DNA of 64,000 nt from Gyrodactylus bullatarudis (GCA_012064415.1 SSNU01000134.1:110985-174984); one strand, 5' to 3'. Counted from the first letter of the stretch, positions 12,731 through 24,743 are shown. Translations and numbers: made by a program. The notes: generated by a model not told the origin, from the sequence alone.

Positions 12731-13224
12731 TAGATTGACTATAACGTTGTTGGGTTGCTACCTGACTATTTTTTCTTCTGGCTTGTATTGGTCTATCTGT
12801 AGAAGAAGAAAGGGGAGAGAAAGGTGTAGTATTTCTTAAAGAATAAGGATTATAAAAACTAGTGATTGTTACAGTAATCAGAATTATTAGAGTAATAACT
12901 CTGATAATATAATTCATCACTTTAAGAAAAATTAAAATTAAGATTAGAATAAAAAACATTTAGATTACCCTGATAAAAATAGTTCCGACTCACACAATTT
13001 TTATTCTAATCTTAATTTTAATTTTTCTTAAAGTGATGAATTATATTATCAGAGTTATTACTCTAATAATTCTGATTACTGTAACAATCACTATAGTTTT
13101 TATAATCCTTATTCTTTAAGAAATACTACACCTTTCTCTCCCCTTTCTTCTTCTACAGATAGACCAATACAAGCCAGAAGAAAAAATAGTCAGGTAGCAA
13201 CCCAACAACGTTATAGTCAATCTA
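12731..13224. repeat. Long inverted repeat, 225-bp arms
   Basis: Arms 12731-12955 and 13000-13224 are near-perfect reverse complements around a 44-bp spacer. On the minus strand an open frame (12959 to 12639) begins with a hydrophobic run rich in I and L and continues into a Ser/Pro/Gln-rich tail. Most of it lies in the left arm and the last ~30 codons lie outside. The same tail is encoded on the plus strand by the right arm. A stretch at about 29374-29415 matches the tail both in bases and in reading frame (RR--SQ----QRY-Q). A three-locus element-derived coding fragment is more likely than a host gene. Confidence 0.75.
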
Positions 13225-13484
13225 ACTTTATTGTTTTCTTAGACAAAGATGTTAAAAATCAGACAAGCAGATAACATTCACCTCAAGATGGCAGATGGGG
13301 ACGCATTTCTTCCTTATTATTATTAGAAACCGGGTCTTCAAGGTTTTGAGGCCAACACCAATTTTCATCTCCATAGTTTTGAGACCACCTACAAACTTAT
13401 TGCAGACAATCAGCAAAGAGTCTTCACGAATAGTAGAATGAGAAATATATTTTTTTGTTAGAATAATTTATTTCAAGTATATTA

Positions 13485-13868
13485 CTATTAGGCCGGTAAT
13501 ATTTTTCGAGATTTTTGACGAAATCGACATAAAATCGACACCATTTTCAAGGTAAATTACTAGGGTATGGGCCTTTTAAATTAATTTTATTAATCTTAAA
13601 TATTATAATTAAACGATTATAAAATTGCCCTTTTTATATTGCCTGTCTTGAATTATTATCCTTTCTTTTTTAGGACATTTTTGAGCATTGAGAAAGATCA
13701 CTCTACACATGCTAACCACTTGAGCGTAGGACCTACACTGTATGCATCAATTATGTTAGTAGATTAAAAAAATGACTAGGAAATTCGTTTCTTAATTTTC
13801 ATTGGATGGATTTGAAACTAGGGATTTTTTTACATTATCAGTAAAGGATCTTAAGGATTGATACAGTT
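13485..13868 (-). repeat. Dispersed repeat C, uninterrupted copy
   Basis: Contiguous reverse-complement counterpart of 3640-3917 plus 5338-5455. It shows the structure of the repeat before insertion. Noncoding in all frames. Between the preceding inverted repeat and this element (13225-13484) nothing is recognised. Confidence 0.7.
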
Positions 13869-13924
13869 CTTGAAAATAAATAGGCCATTTAAGAAATTTC
13901 AATAAACATTCTGGAATCAGTGAA

Positions 13925-14310
13925 GATTGGAATATAAAAGACTCTTAGTATAGTCAAGTTTAGATCGAATGTATGACATAATGGATTTTATACTAAAGAG
14001 ATTATTATATTTAGATAATTTATATTTGCTATCTATCATTTTATAAGCAGAGAGTAGATAGTGATCTGAAAATTAGAATCTTCTTAGATTGTAGAAATTT
14101 TCAACTAATTGAGATGACTCATCTCAGATGAGTTAATGAAAGTTTATACATTAATAGTATATCTTCGTAACCAAAGGGGATTTAACCCTGAGATTGAGAT
14201 GCGATCATTGTATGACGCTAGGTCAGGATAGAGAAAGATTAAAAACTTGGATTTAATAGGCTCAATATCCAAGGATTTTTCAATACTCAGTGATGGGACT
14301 AAAGGTGAAA
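13925..14310 (+). repeat. Dispersed repeat D, copy 2
   Basis: Matches 4100-4500 in the same orientation with much divergence. It carries the CCCTGAGA-TGAGAT block. Possible minus-strand remnant of a non-LTR reverse transcriptase C-terminus, not proven. Confidence 0.4.
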
Positions 14311-14804
14311 TATAGTCAAGATATTTATTCTGCCTATTCGATATTTATTTTAAATATTTATACAAATTTGACAATTAATGCCTAAAGAATGATTGCTATT
14401 TTATTTCCAAAATTTTATTACATAAGCTAAAATAGATAAATTCAAAATACCCATGACGTTTAGTTGAAGATCTTTGTTTTGAATTTATTGGTTTCTGGTA
14501 GGTAATACTTGACAATGAGTTAATTCTCTAATAATTTTATACAGAAATGACCAACTCGATAAAAATGATCCATTTGTATTCATTGAGAATTTCAGTAATT
14601 TTAATTAAAATTATTGAAAAGAATTTGAAAATTCTATTGTTTTTCTGGGAATTTTTTTATAACCGATTATTTTCGAAATAAGCTATAAAAGTTCTTAAAA
14701 AGTTGACGAAACCTTTAGAAAATTTATGTTTCTTCCTAATTTTACTTCAAACCAAGGGAAATATTAAGAGTACAGTTTAATTTAAAAACCTTAATTATGT
14801 ACTT
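14311..14804. other. No feature seen
   Basis: AT-rich sequence without motif or repeat pairing. Confidence 0.35.
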
Positions 14805-14806
14805 TA

Positions 14807-16083
14807 GGAACCCTGCATCATGTTACAAAATTTTCGAAAAAATAATTAAATCGACATTATATAAGAAACAGTGAAAAAATCGTCCAATCAGGTTAAATAA
14901 CCTTTTTACATTGAAACATGGTGAAAATTCCTCAGGGGATTCTTTTTATACTAAAATCAACTTTTCAGTAAACAAATCACAACTGGAAAGCCTTAGTTAC
15001 TCCAAAGAAAAAATTCGAGTAACAGAAATCATAATAATGATTAGTCTTTCTTTATTGAAACTCTCTAGGTAACAACTAAGTTCTACACTCATTGCTATTA
15101 AAAAATTGGCAGGTTCCTTAAAAAATTAAGCGTGAAAAAATTTTTAGTCGGCCGTTTATTTTTCGTGTAAAAACTGTTTATGCGAGGTTCACACTACATA
15201 CAGTCTGTAGTACGAATAAAAGAGTGTGTCCACATGTGAGAAAGAAATCTTACATTAAAAACCCCATGCAATGCATTACCGGGTATGTGCTAACATGGAA
15301 GCATACCCTCCCCCTACCTTTTTTATTCATACACGAGGAAAGGGAAATGAAAACCAACTTAAATGCGGTTAGTGTGTGTAGGGAAGGTCCACTACATTTG
15401 TTTATTGATGAGTATCTTTTTTCGCTTTCATTAATAATAACAGAAAAATAATGCTACTGAAAAGTTGATTTTAGAATAAAAAGAATCCCTATCACCAACT
15501 CAGATTAGCATTCTTTTCTCACTTATCTAATTCAGCGGGATGTCTGGATTGATAAAAACTTGTAAAGAACTTTTTTTTACCAAGGGCTTGATTCTCTAAG
15601 TCTAATATGAAGTTTGGTTAAACCCATTCAATCACTAACGCATTATTAATGAAAAATTTCCAACATCTGATTAAAGTAAAAAAACAACTTTGAAAGCAAT
15701 GTAACCAGGACCCTGTTTTTCTCTTGATGCCAGATTCATCAAAGGCAATAAAAATTCGATATGTTGTACGTAAAATGTGCATGCTCAGAATGTCTGCTCG
15801 AATCATTATCTGTTCATTCAAATTATTTACACAACATGTTTTCTGTTCTTCCTTTCTATTTTTTGAGAATTCCATTACATTGTATGATATGATTAAATTA
15901 CACACAAGGTACTAATGCATTAAATTGTACTGTGGCATTGCATTACATGAAAAGGTATGGTCACCCTACACTGGTGTATGCTTTCCTATAACGTAAACCT
16001 TACATGGTCTGTGATATACATGGTCTTATATAATGTGGATTTAATTATTTTTTCGACAATTTTGTAACATGATGCAGGGTTCC
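14807..16083. mobile_element. 1.28-kb non-autonomous DNA transposon with ~55-bp terminal inverted repeats
   Basis: The left end, GGAACCCTGCATCATGTTAC and about 35 further bases, returns in reverse complement at 16025-16083 with two mismatches (a T/G and a G/C). TA flanks both ends (14805-14806 and 16084-16085), consistent with a TA target duplication as in Tc1/mariner-type elements. The interior has no transposase. The frames at 15224-15451 and 15618-15905 show no family motif. The superfamily is not certain. Confidence 0.7.
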
Positions 16084-16085
16084 TA

Positions 16086-17092
16086 CAGTATTTGTATTTT
16101 AATTAAAAGCTAACATATACAATGAATAGATATTCTAGTAATAAAATAAATATATATTTCAACGGAAATTATCAAAATTTTCGGTTTATAGTTCCTTATG
16201 TAGTTTATTTATAATTATCAGTCAATAATAATTGATTAATTGCTTTTATTATTTAAAACTAAAGTTAAAGATAATATCTGGGAATCGATGAAAGGTGTTA
16301 CAACTTGAAAATATGATTTCTATCATTTAAGAAAAAGAATATCAAAGCAGGTTAGATCAATGAAAAAGTTTCTTGATACTACATCTCTTTGGGAAATCAT
16401 CAATCAGATTTTATTTGAGATTCCTTATTTAACAGCTATAATCGTTATTTAAAATCTATTTATAATCATGAGCTATTATGAAGAATTCTCTAAAAGTTTT
16501 TCAATTCTTCAGTGTATCAGAGAAAACAACTATCCGTCTTACGACCTGTACCATCTTTTATCCTGTCTTAAAAGTACTCATTGTAATCTAGATTTAAAAA
16601 AATATCTTACGATACATGAATCTTTGACCGATGGAATGACACTGAATCCAAGAAGTGATTCAGTGATACTAATATTTATCAATTGAAATGTTTTATGATC
16701 AATTTCTATTAAAAATGAATATGAGACAAAAATTCTGTTTTGATTCTCAGGATCATATATTATAAAGAAAAAAACTATTCTTTTTTCATATGATTAACAA
16801 TTGTCAAATTCTTTTTTTACAGTCTATTGAACTTGAGCTTAATTAATATATCAGCTTTAACAGAAAAAATATCCAAGAAATTTGACAGATTTATCTATTT
16901 TGCTACTCTAAAAACAAGTAAAACTATGAATAATTTAAAGGTCTTTCCCCATATTTTATCAACTCCACATATGTCAGTGGAAAGTTTCAAATAAATTGCC
17001 TATGAGATCTTCAAAATGAATACAGAACAGGTGACAATTAAATAAGAAAGACAGTTATAATTTGGTTTATATAGCATTTAGTAAAAGTTAAT
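16086..17092. other. No feature seen
   Basis: AT-rich. One 72-codon frame at 16468-16686 has no motif. Confidence 0.35.
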
Positions 17093-17190
17093 TAAGAAAT
17101 AGGGATATTGACAAAAAATGTATATATGGGTAGGCTAAAGTGTATGGTATTTTCACAAATTCAATAGATGTATACGGTCTATTATCAAAT

Positions 17191-17488
17191 AGATCAAAAA
17201 TCGATTATTCTAAAACACTTTTATATCCTGATCTACATTATTGAGATTTTACCAGAATGATTTCGAATTGAATTTTCAGACTTATTATTCTAACCGATTT
17301 TATTATCAAAAACGAACAAAAACAAAGATTGAATCTATCTATTCTTTTTATTCTTTATTTTTTAACCGAACCAAGATGTATTACTTATATCATTATTATT
17401 TTAAACTTCTACGCTTTTGTACAAATCTTATCTTTAATTTCTTTTTACTTTTTTCAATACAGATTATTTCTAACAAAAAAAAATCTAT
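17191..17488. other. Extra ~298 bp in the left Merlin arm
   Basis: Relative to the right arm, the sequence between the ATTATCAAAT block (ending about 17190) and the TCAAATAGTTTTTTTCAC block (from about 17489) is unmatched. It is AT-rich, carries a chance 107-codon frame (17241-17564), and shows no inverted ends. It is either an insertion into the left arm or a deletion from the right. Confidence 0.55.
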
Positions 17489-18021
17489 TATGTCAAATAG
17501 TTTTTTTCACAAAATGTATTGGTGTGTTCGAAATTTACAAACCCTAAATAAGTTTTTACAATAATTTTATACATTTTGGGGGGTATTTACTAAACATGAA
17601 TAGGTTTTTTCAACATCATACTCACCCCCCAAAAAAACCGAAGCCTACTAAAATAGTACCTGAGAATATTTTTCAAGATCAAAAACATTTGAAAAATTCT
17701 TTAGTGGGAATTTACAAGAAGAATCTTAAATAACCAACATAATCTAAAAACAACATCGAGATAATTCCAAAACATTTTGGGATTTTTAGAAAATTTGGCT
17801 AAATTAGAGAACGTTTGCCCCCCTTCTTATATTTTTATATGGGTAACCAAACGCAAATGTTTTATTCAAATATTAATAAGTATATCAAATACTATCTAAA
17901 AACCACCATTAGATGGCGATAACACAACTATAAATTTTTTTCTTATTTTGCTCAAAAATCGTCTTCAAAATCAAATTTACACGAAAATGTATCAAATTTA
18001 AACTAAATTATAGATTAGGTA

Positions 18022-19044
18022 TTGAGTTTTGTTTATTTCTTATTCACCGCATGCTTTATGAAATTATTAAAAATCAAAATAGTAGAAACTATGATCGACA
18101 TTAAAGACATAACTATGGATAATGTTGATAAACTTTGCTGTAATGCTATAGCTGTTTATATGAATGACCCAAAGGAGATAGTTCTTTTATGTCAGCGTCT
18201 CAATTTAATTGCTACCTCAGTTCCCCACACTTGTTCGGGAATTGATAGATTCCTAAATCTACAAAATCTCAAAGCAGCAAAAGACAAGGTAGTTTTCAGA
18301 TGTCCTAAGTGCAAGTTCCATCAATCTGTTCGTATTGGTAATTTTCTATTTATTTGATTTATTCTAGGCACTTTCTTCGAATATTCCAAGTTAGATATTT
18401 GGAAAATACTTCAAATTATCTTAATGGTCGACACAAAATCTGACAATACTAAGAACATGATGCAGCAGCTTGACATCACAGAAAAAACCGCTGTAGACTG
18501 GAGGAACTTTGTTCGTGATGTTTTCGCTGATAAAATTCTAAGGGATAATGTCAAAATCGGAGGTAAAGGAGTTGAAGTCCAAATTGACGAATCGCATTTT
18601 GTTAAAAGAAAGTATAATCGTGGTACTATTCTTCGTAATCAAGATGTTTGGGTCTTTGGAGGTATTGATGAGACAGGAGAAGCCTTCATGCAAACAGTCC
18701 CTGATCGGAAGCGAGTTACGTTGCTGGCAATAATAAAAGAACGAATCCTTCCTGGCTCTATCATAATTTCTGATGAGCATATGTCTTATAGAACCTTACA
18801 GAACGAAGGTTATCAGCATCATACTGTGTGCCACAAGTATGAATTCGTTAATACTACTGGGCACCACACCCAGAGAATCGAATCAATTTGGGGTGCTGCA
18901 AAGCGTGATTGTAATGCGGTTACCAACAAAAGAAAGAATTTATTAGATTCCTACCTATGTCAGTATCTTTTCAAGAGAAAATACAGATCAAGCTTGATTT
19001 CAGCTACTATTTTAGCGATTAATGAGATATATCCTCTTGAATAA
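18022..19044 (+). CDS. Merlin (ISXO2-like) transposase, two exons
   Basis: Exon 18022-18337 and exon 18368-19044 join in frame to 330 residues. A zinc-ribbon half (FRCPKCKFHQSVRIG) precedes the junction and the family continuation TFFEYSKLDIWKI follows it. The catalytic acidic residues are visible: Asp in VQIDESHFVKRKYNRG, Asp in IISDEHMSYR and Glu in TQRIESIWG. It would cut and rejoin the element ends in the nucleus. The ATG at 18022 lies inside the inner inverted repeat. The ATG at 18091 is an alternative, shorter start. No internal stop or frameshift is seen other than the 30-nt intron, so it may still be functional. Confidence 0.85.
18338..18367 (+). other. 30-nt spliceosomal intron in the transposase
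   Basis: Starts GTAATT and ends TTCTAG. Without removal the frame hits TGA within it. With removal the phase is kept and the protein matches the family through the junction (VRIG then TFFEYS). Thirty nucleotides is very short for an animal intron. The alternative is a decayed transposase with a coincidental GT-AG, which is less likely given the exact restoration of frame and family sequence. Confidence 0.7.
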
Positions 19045-19699
19045 ATTTGTACATTAATTAACTTTTTCTTTACTAACTAAGTATTTGAAAACTTATGAAA
19101 ATGATTAGAGTTTATATAGAAATAAGTAATAGTTAATAAGTATAGCATATATATTGATAATTAAAATACTAAGCCATCAACATATTTGGAAAGATAAAGA
19201 TACGATGTGATTAACATTATACATAGTCGATCATAGTTTTGATTTTTAATAATTTCATAAAGCATGCGGTGAATAAGAAATAAACAAAACTCAATACCTA
19301 ATCTATAATTTAGTTTAAATTTGATACATTTTCGTGTAAATTTGATTTTGAAGACGATTTTTGAGCAAAATAAGAAAAAAATTTATAGTTGTGTTATCGC
19401 CATCTAATGGTGGTTTTTAGATAGTATTTGATATACTTATTAATATTTGAATAAAACATTTGCGTTTGGTTACCCATATAAAAATATAAGAAGGGGGGCA
19501 AACGTTCTCTAATTTAGCCGAAAATTCAAATTTTATCACACTTTCTACCTATTTATACATTTTAATTCAATTTCCCATTGAAATAATGCATTGAAATCGA
19601 AATGTGTTTGATCTTGAAAAATATTTTCAGGAATTATTTTAGTAGGCTCTATAGCTATGGAAAACCTTTTAAACCTATTTCGGTTTTTTTTTGGGGGGG

Positions 19700-19905
19700 G
19701 TATGATGTTGAAAAAACCTATTCATGTTTAGTAAATATCCCCAAAATGTATACAATTATTGTAAAAACCTATTTAGGTTTTGTAAAAACCTCCACAAAGT
19801 ATACATTAATTGAAAATACCTATTTATGTTTTGAAAATCTCGAACACGCAAATACATTTTGTGAAAAAAACTATTTGACATTTGATAATAGACCGTATAC
19901 ATCTA
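19700..19905 (+). repeat. Degenerate ~51-bp tandem array in the right Merlin arm
   Basis: About four successive units each start with a form of TGAAAAAACCTATT and end with a form of ATGTATACAATTATTG. Units differ by several bases. The mirror image is in the left arm at about 17489-17600, so the array belongs to the inverted repeats. Subterminal repeats of this kind are usually transposase-binding or structural features. That role is inferred. Confidence 0.65.
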
Positions 19906-19986
19906 TTGAATTTGTGAAAATACCATACACTTTTTGTCAATTAGCCTACCCATATATAAATTTTTTGTCAATATCCCTAAGAAATA

Positions 19987-20749
19987 ACAAAATGAAACTA
20001 AATAATATCTCAAAATCTTCTTGAAAACCTATCTGTAATAAAAGATAAGAGATGAAAATAAGTGTAACAGACTTTTACTTCATCTGGAATCTTATTCATA
20101 TAAAAATACAATCAAAGATTACAGACGTAACTTGTAAATCTTTTAAAAGAATCTTATTATAACTAATTCTTTCTTAGTAGTGTTTGGAAGATTTTAGTGA
20201 ACTAAATCTGCAATTAAAAATATTCAATACCATATATAAATAAAATAAAATTATATAGGTTAAAATGAATGATTTTGCTGAATCAATAAAAATCCGTCTC
20301 CTTGAAAATAGTGCAATAATGAATATAAATATTGGGAATTTAGTTATCTCTTGAATAAACAAAATTACTTATATTTTTTACAATTGTACGATATTTTATT
20401 CAACCAAATAGAGAGAAAGAAATATTTTTTCTATGTACATTGAAAGAAGAAAAAAGTATGTATTCCAGGAAAAAGTGGCAGACATTTTGAGATTTTTCTT
20501 AATAATCAATAAGAAAATATTTTGAAATACAATCAAAGTGGTTCCTCCTTTACATCAACTCACTACCAGTAAGTTTTTTTGAAAATTCTCCAAATAAAGA
20601 AAAAATATCTTCGTATTGGACACAAAAGATGACAGGGTTTCTTAATTTATTGATAAAATTAAGAGAAATATGAATTTTAACTTCTGTACTAGAATTTTAA
20701 AAATATTGAACCCAAAATTCGATATCTTAAATAAAAATTAGAAAAAGTA
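19987..20749. other. No feature seen
   Basis: AT-rich, short chance frames only. Confidence 0.35.
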
Positions 20750-21012
20750 GATTTAATTGGAATATAACCAACCTTTTTCCAAAGCCTCTTCCAGACGTTT
20801 CAATAATGAGATAGTCAAGAACCTTCTTCAGTGGATGAGACGCTTGTAACCTGAACCTTTCTTCAATTTTATCTAAAAACCTTAGTATTCCCATTGGTCC
20901 AGATCTAAAAAAACCATTCAAAATTAAGTAAACCTTAAGGTACTTGACTATCTCAGTACCGAAACGTCTGGAAGAGGCTTTGGAAAAAGGTAGGTTATAT
21001 CCCAATTAAATC
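20750..21012. mobile_element. Short MITE (263 bp) with ~60-bp terminal inverted repeats
   Basis: GATTTAATTGG begins the left end, and its reverse complement ends the right. The repeats continue through TATAACC, CTTTTTCCAAAGCCTCTTCC, AGACGTTTC and GAGATAGTCAAG with scattered changes. The 92-codon minus frame across it is a by-product of the palindrome. The target duplication is not clear because the flanks extend the palindrome. Confidence 0.75.
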
Positions 21013-22251
21013 TCCTTTTACTAATTTTATTGAAGATAATATCATGGGAAAAAAATTTTCCCTATCGATATCTTGAATTTTATCACTTCTTAGACCTTTT
21101 CGTAAGATTCGCCCTACATAGGATGATTATAGAAAGTCGGAAATTCTCAGTCATTAAGCAGGTCTCAACAATATCACATAACCTATTTTATAATTTACGC
21201 CAACCAAATTTAGAATACCTGAAAAAGTCTTATAATGATATCTAAACTTTATCCTAAAATATCCAAGATTATTTAAATTTAGGTTTCATCTACTTTCAAT
21301 AGAAAATCTACTTTCTTAGAAGGGACTAAAAGAATCCTTATTACATAGAATTCCTCATTTATATCCATTTCATATTAATTGTGAGTCTTCTTCTCTATTG
21401 GGTTGAAAATGGAGACTGAATTATTTCCTTAACTAATTTTCCTAATTTTGATTGGAAAAATTTGAATTACAAAAATATCTCATCATTACTGAGTAAAAAT
21501 GAATACTCTATAGATTCATAAACTGAAAAAAACTTTATTAGTACGTAAAAATGTTGAGTCTAAGATTTTTCACTTGATTAATTATCCATTAAAGATTTCG
21601 AAACAAAATTAATTAGACCGCACGAGTAATAATAATGACTTTGGATTAGACAGAACATTTCTATCATTCTACTTGAATATCATAAATATTTGAAATCAAT
21701 AAAACTTTTGGTCTCTAAAGTTGAAAAAGTGGAAATTTGACTCATCCAAAATATAGCCTTATTTCGGTCATTATCTTTATAGCAACCAGATCTAGTTTGT
21801 TATAAACCTTCTTACATATTGAGATTCAGATAAGTTCTCGTATTAAGTACTTATTAAGATTGAAATTTCTAAAAGAAACTATAAAACTTTAAGATGATTC
21901 TTAATTGAGTCATAGTTCAAAGAATAAAATTTCAACGAGGTACTCTTTGACGAATTCAGTAAACACAATATTACGAGAATAAAAATAATTGTGATAATCT
22001 TGAATCGAAGAAAGAGATCTATATTAACTAGCTTCATTAAAATAGTCTCAAACATCATCCTTAGACATGTTCAGTTAGTAAGTTAGTTAGAGTTAAAATT
22101 AAAATTTGTATTATGAATTTGTTTTATATCAGTTAGGGGAGCGTGATTTTAAATTTTTATTTGGTAAAAACAAACATAAAAATAAACTTATGAAAATGCA
22201 TCACGAAAGAGTCAAAATAATTAATAAAATGATTAACCCTAGAAAACTCAC
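21013..22251. other. Region downstream of the laminin-G exon; probable intron and intergenic DNA
   Basis: No second exon recognised on the minus strand. It presumably begins as the intron following the splice donor at 22251. No repeat pair seen. Confidence 0.35.
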
Positions 22252-22909
22252 ATTTTATATTTTCATAGAGTCCTGAATTGAAATTAAATCCTTCAGAAAT
22301 GTTTGATATGAGTAATGAGTATTTCTTTTGATTTTTCATCATTTTAAGACTCATTTCGCCTATGTAGCCAGGTTCAAATGCAATTGTATAAATTAATCTT
22401 TCAGAAGCGTCCAGTTTCATTTCTTGTGGTAAGCCACCCAAGTAAAGCTTTGATCTCTTTCTGGAGTCACATAGAATCGAATTTATCAAGTATGAACCTA
22501 TTAGTCCATGATTGAATTTGATGATTAAATTATTGTTATTTTCTCTAGAAAAAGATTCCTTTCCATCCAGATGAATATCCAAACGATTCCATGTAGTTTT
22601 GTTTTGAATTTGAATCAGAGGAATTGATTTTGAAATCATTTCTTGTTCTGAAGATAATTTTAATTCAATTTTTAAGAATAATTCATTTAAAAGTTTTATG
22701 CTTATGAATGTATTTTCATCAAGATTTTCTGAGTAGGCTAGTAATCCACTTTGATAGTTGGTTCTATAGAAGATTGTTAATTGTGTATTCTGACAGAATT
22801 CAAATTCATCAATCTGCACATGACTATTGATTTGCTCAAAGTTTAAAATGTCTGCTTGAAACATGTTAAATTTGAGTAGAATATTAAAGAAAAACAAATA
22901 AATTTTCAT
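22252..22909 (-). CDS. Laminin-G domain protein, first coding exon (neurexin-like)
   Basis: A minus-strand ATG at 22909 starts a hydrophobic stretch of about 20 residues that can serve as a signal peptide. A laminin-G/LNS domain follows, with the family pattern FYRTNYQSGLLAYSENLDE, then NKTTWNRLDIHLDG, then LYLGGLPQEM and YIGEMSL. The frame runs to 22157, but a GTGAGT donor sits at 22251-22246, just where the domain ends, so the exon probably stops at 22252 with phase 1 (658 nt). Secreted or membrane proteins such as neurexins, laminins and agrin use this domain to bind other surface proteins. The downstream exons are not found here, so the exact family member is open. Base composition matches its surroundings. 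This is the best host-gene candidate in the window. Confidence 0.7.
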
Positions 22910-23257
22910 GTTTTTTTGTTATTTTCACGACATGATATAATCCTTAATAATTGTACAAAGATAGTATGAACACTGAATCAGAAATCTATCCTTGATGTAA
23001 AAAAATTGGGCTAATAACAGCCAATCGATCAATTCTCTAATATGATTGGTTCATATATGAATTAATAACAACAACTATATATCCAATTGCATATTTTGTT
23101 GAAAAAAGAGATCTTTACCATACAAATGTATTTTTATACCTGACTTTGTCATTATTTTTATTTTAGATCTAGTTAGTTAAGTGAATGCAAAATTAGTAGA
23201 CTTTAAAGGTGTTATTTAAATATGGATTTTCGGGTTCTATTAAATATTTTTAGACAC
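22910..23257. other. Upstream of the laminin-G exon
   Basis: Would hold the 5' untranslated region or promoter of the laminin-G gene. No clear core promoter element can be called in AT-rich DNA. Confidence 0.3.
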
Positions 23258-23610
23258 ATAATCGACATGAGAATTCACTATTTTTAGAAAAATCTCAATA
23301 TTTTTTTTTGGATAGCCAAGAAAATATTTACCCTGGGAATTCCACAATGAAATGAGCGCATGATAAAAATAATTCTAAAAAATATTTAATCTGGTCTAAA
23401 TTAGGCCATTTTACGAGTTTTAAAAATGCCCCGATATCCCACTTTTTCAACCTAGGAGCTTAAAATTTTATCGATTCCGAAGGTTTAAAGCAATTGGACA
23501 CTGTAATTTCCTATCAAGATTAGACGAAAAATTCAAATTTGTCTGAAAATGTTCACAGAAATTCGGCATCATTGTGAGAAATCGAACCATCAGAATTTTT
23601 CAATCGATAA
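23258..23610 (+). repeat. Half copy of the foldback family (subtype B)
   Basis: Matches the left arm of 27343-28086: GACATGA-GAATT, CTATTTTTA, CTCAATATTTTT, AAATGAGC, TCCCACTTTTTCAAC and ATTAGACGAA in order. The right arm is missing, so it cannot fold. Confidence 0.65.
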
Positions 23611-24734
23611 AAATTTCGAGGTCGAATGTCAAAGAGTTTTTATAAGTGGTTAATTTTGTAATCCTGTACAAATTCCTTACCATCAGATTTCATGAATATT
23701 CAAACAGCAAGAAAATGCATGGATGGAAATTCTCTGATTAAATCATTTCTAAAGGTATACGCTGAATCAGAGTTTGAATTCAAGTCGAGAATCTTACGAA
23801 TTTTTGAACCAGGTTCTTTTTTAACCATAAACTTTTTATCAGGCATACCTTCAAGGTATTACCTTGTAACTTTTACTATACTTAAGCAAATAGATGGGAT
23901 AAATAATTATAATTATTTATAATGAATAATCATCATTTTGGAATCAGCTAATCAATAGAAAATTTGCCCTGTCTTGTTTCACAGTAATTTATCTAAATAA
24001 CAAAGAGTCTTAGGGCTTTTTAACAGCCATTAAAAGTAAAAAGGGCTTACATCGGCCAGGATAGTTGAAGATTTTTCTATATTTAAAGTTTCGCCAGAGC
24101 ATTGAAATTTAAGTGATCAAATTGAATAATGTCTGAGTTTAAAATTTTTTATCATTTTTAAAGTCACACTAAAAAAAACAAAAAATTCAATGCTTACAAT
24201 CTTTTTTGTTTTTGGAAAAAAATTTAATCCGTCTCTCAGATATTCTTCTTGAAAAAAAGATCATATGTAACGAGTCTGCCTAACAATCTAGATTTTAAAA
24301 TATCCTCATTATTCTTTAGATAATGATAGAAAAATTAGTTTTTTGTAAAATATTAGCTCATAAAAGAATTAAAAACTACAGAACAATAATTATAAGGATT
24401 TTGAATAATTTAAACTGATTCTTATAAATTACAATTAATCTGTTTTCTCATTTTGTTAAACAAACCTCAAGTATTTAACCCTAAAAATAGAAAAAGTATC
24501 TCAATTTAATTCATATATCAATAGGGGAATACATATATATGATAAGATGAGACAAATTAATTATTCAAGTGGATCTCCCAAGAATATTAAATGCTTGATC
24601 TCTAAGTTAATAATTTTAATCCAAAATGTAGATTATTCTCACTCCCAGAGACGATATTTAGCATTATATACGAGAGAATAAACTTTTAGTTTTTAATGTA
24701 AGCTTATTGTTGAGTCCAAGAGTAAAATATATTA
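23611..24734. other. No feature seen
   Basis: One 76-codon frame at 23692-23922 has no motif. Otherwise AT-rich DNA. Confidence 0.35.
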
Positions 24735-24743
24735 AATCTGAAA

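Larger units (their letters stand above)
17102..19977 (+). mobile_element. Merlin-family DNA transposon with long complex arms
   Basis: The ends read GGGATATTGACAAAAAAT on the left and the reverse complement at 19960-19977. They are flanked by a perfect 9-bp duplication TAAGAAATA (17093-17101 and 19978-19986). An 8-9 bp duplication, ends starting with G and an ISXO2-type transposase together define Merlin. Matching arm blocks are 17102-17190/19890-19977, 17489-17700/19600-19890 and 17793-18100/19222-19525. The left arm has about 298 bp (17191-17488) missing from the right, and small gaps elsewhere. The transposase lies between the arms and its first codons fall in the innermost repeat. Confidence 0.9.

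Noticed and set aside
22233..22245. TTAACCCTAGAAAAC resembling a piggyBac end on the plus strand
   Set aside because: It lies just inside the laminin-G intron with no partner end. The match is limited to the first bases.
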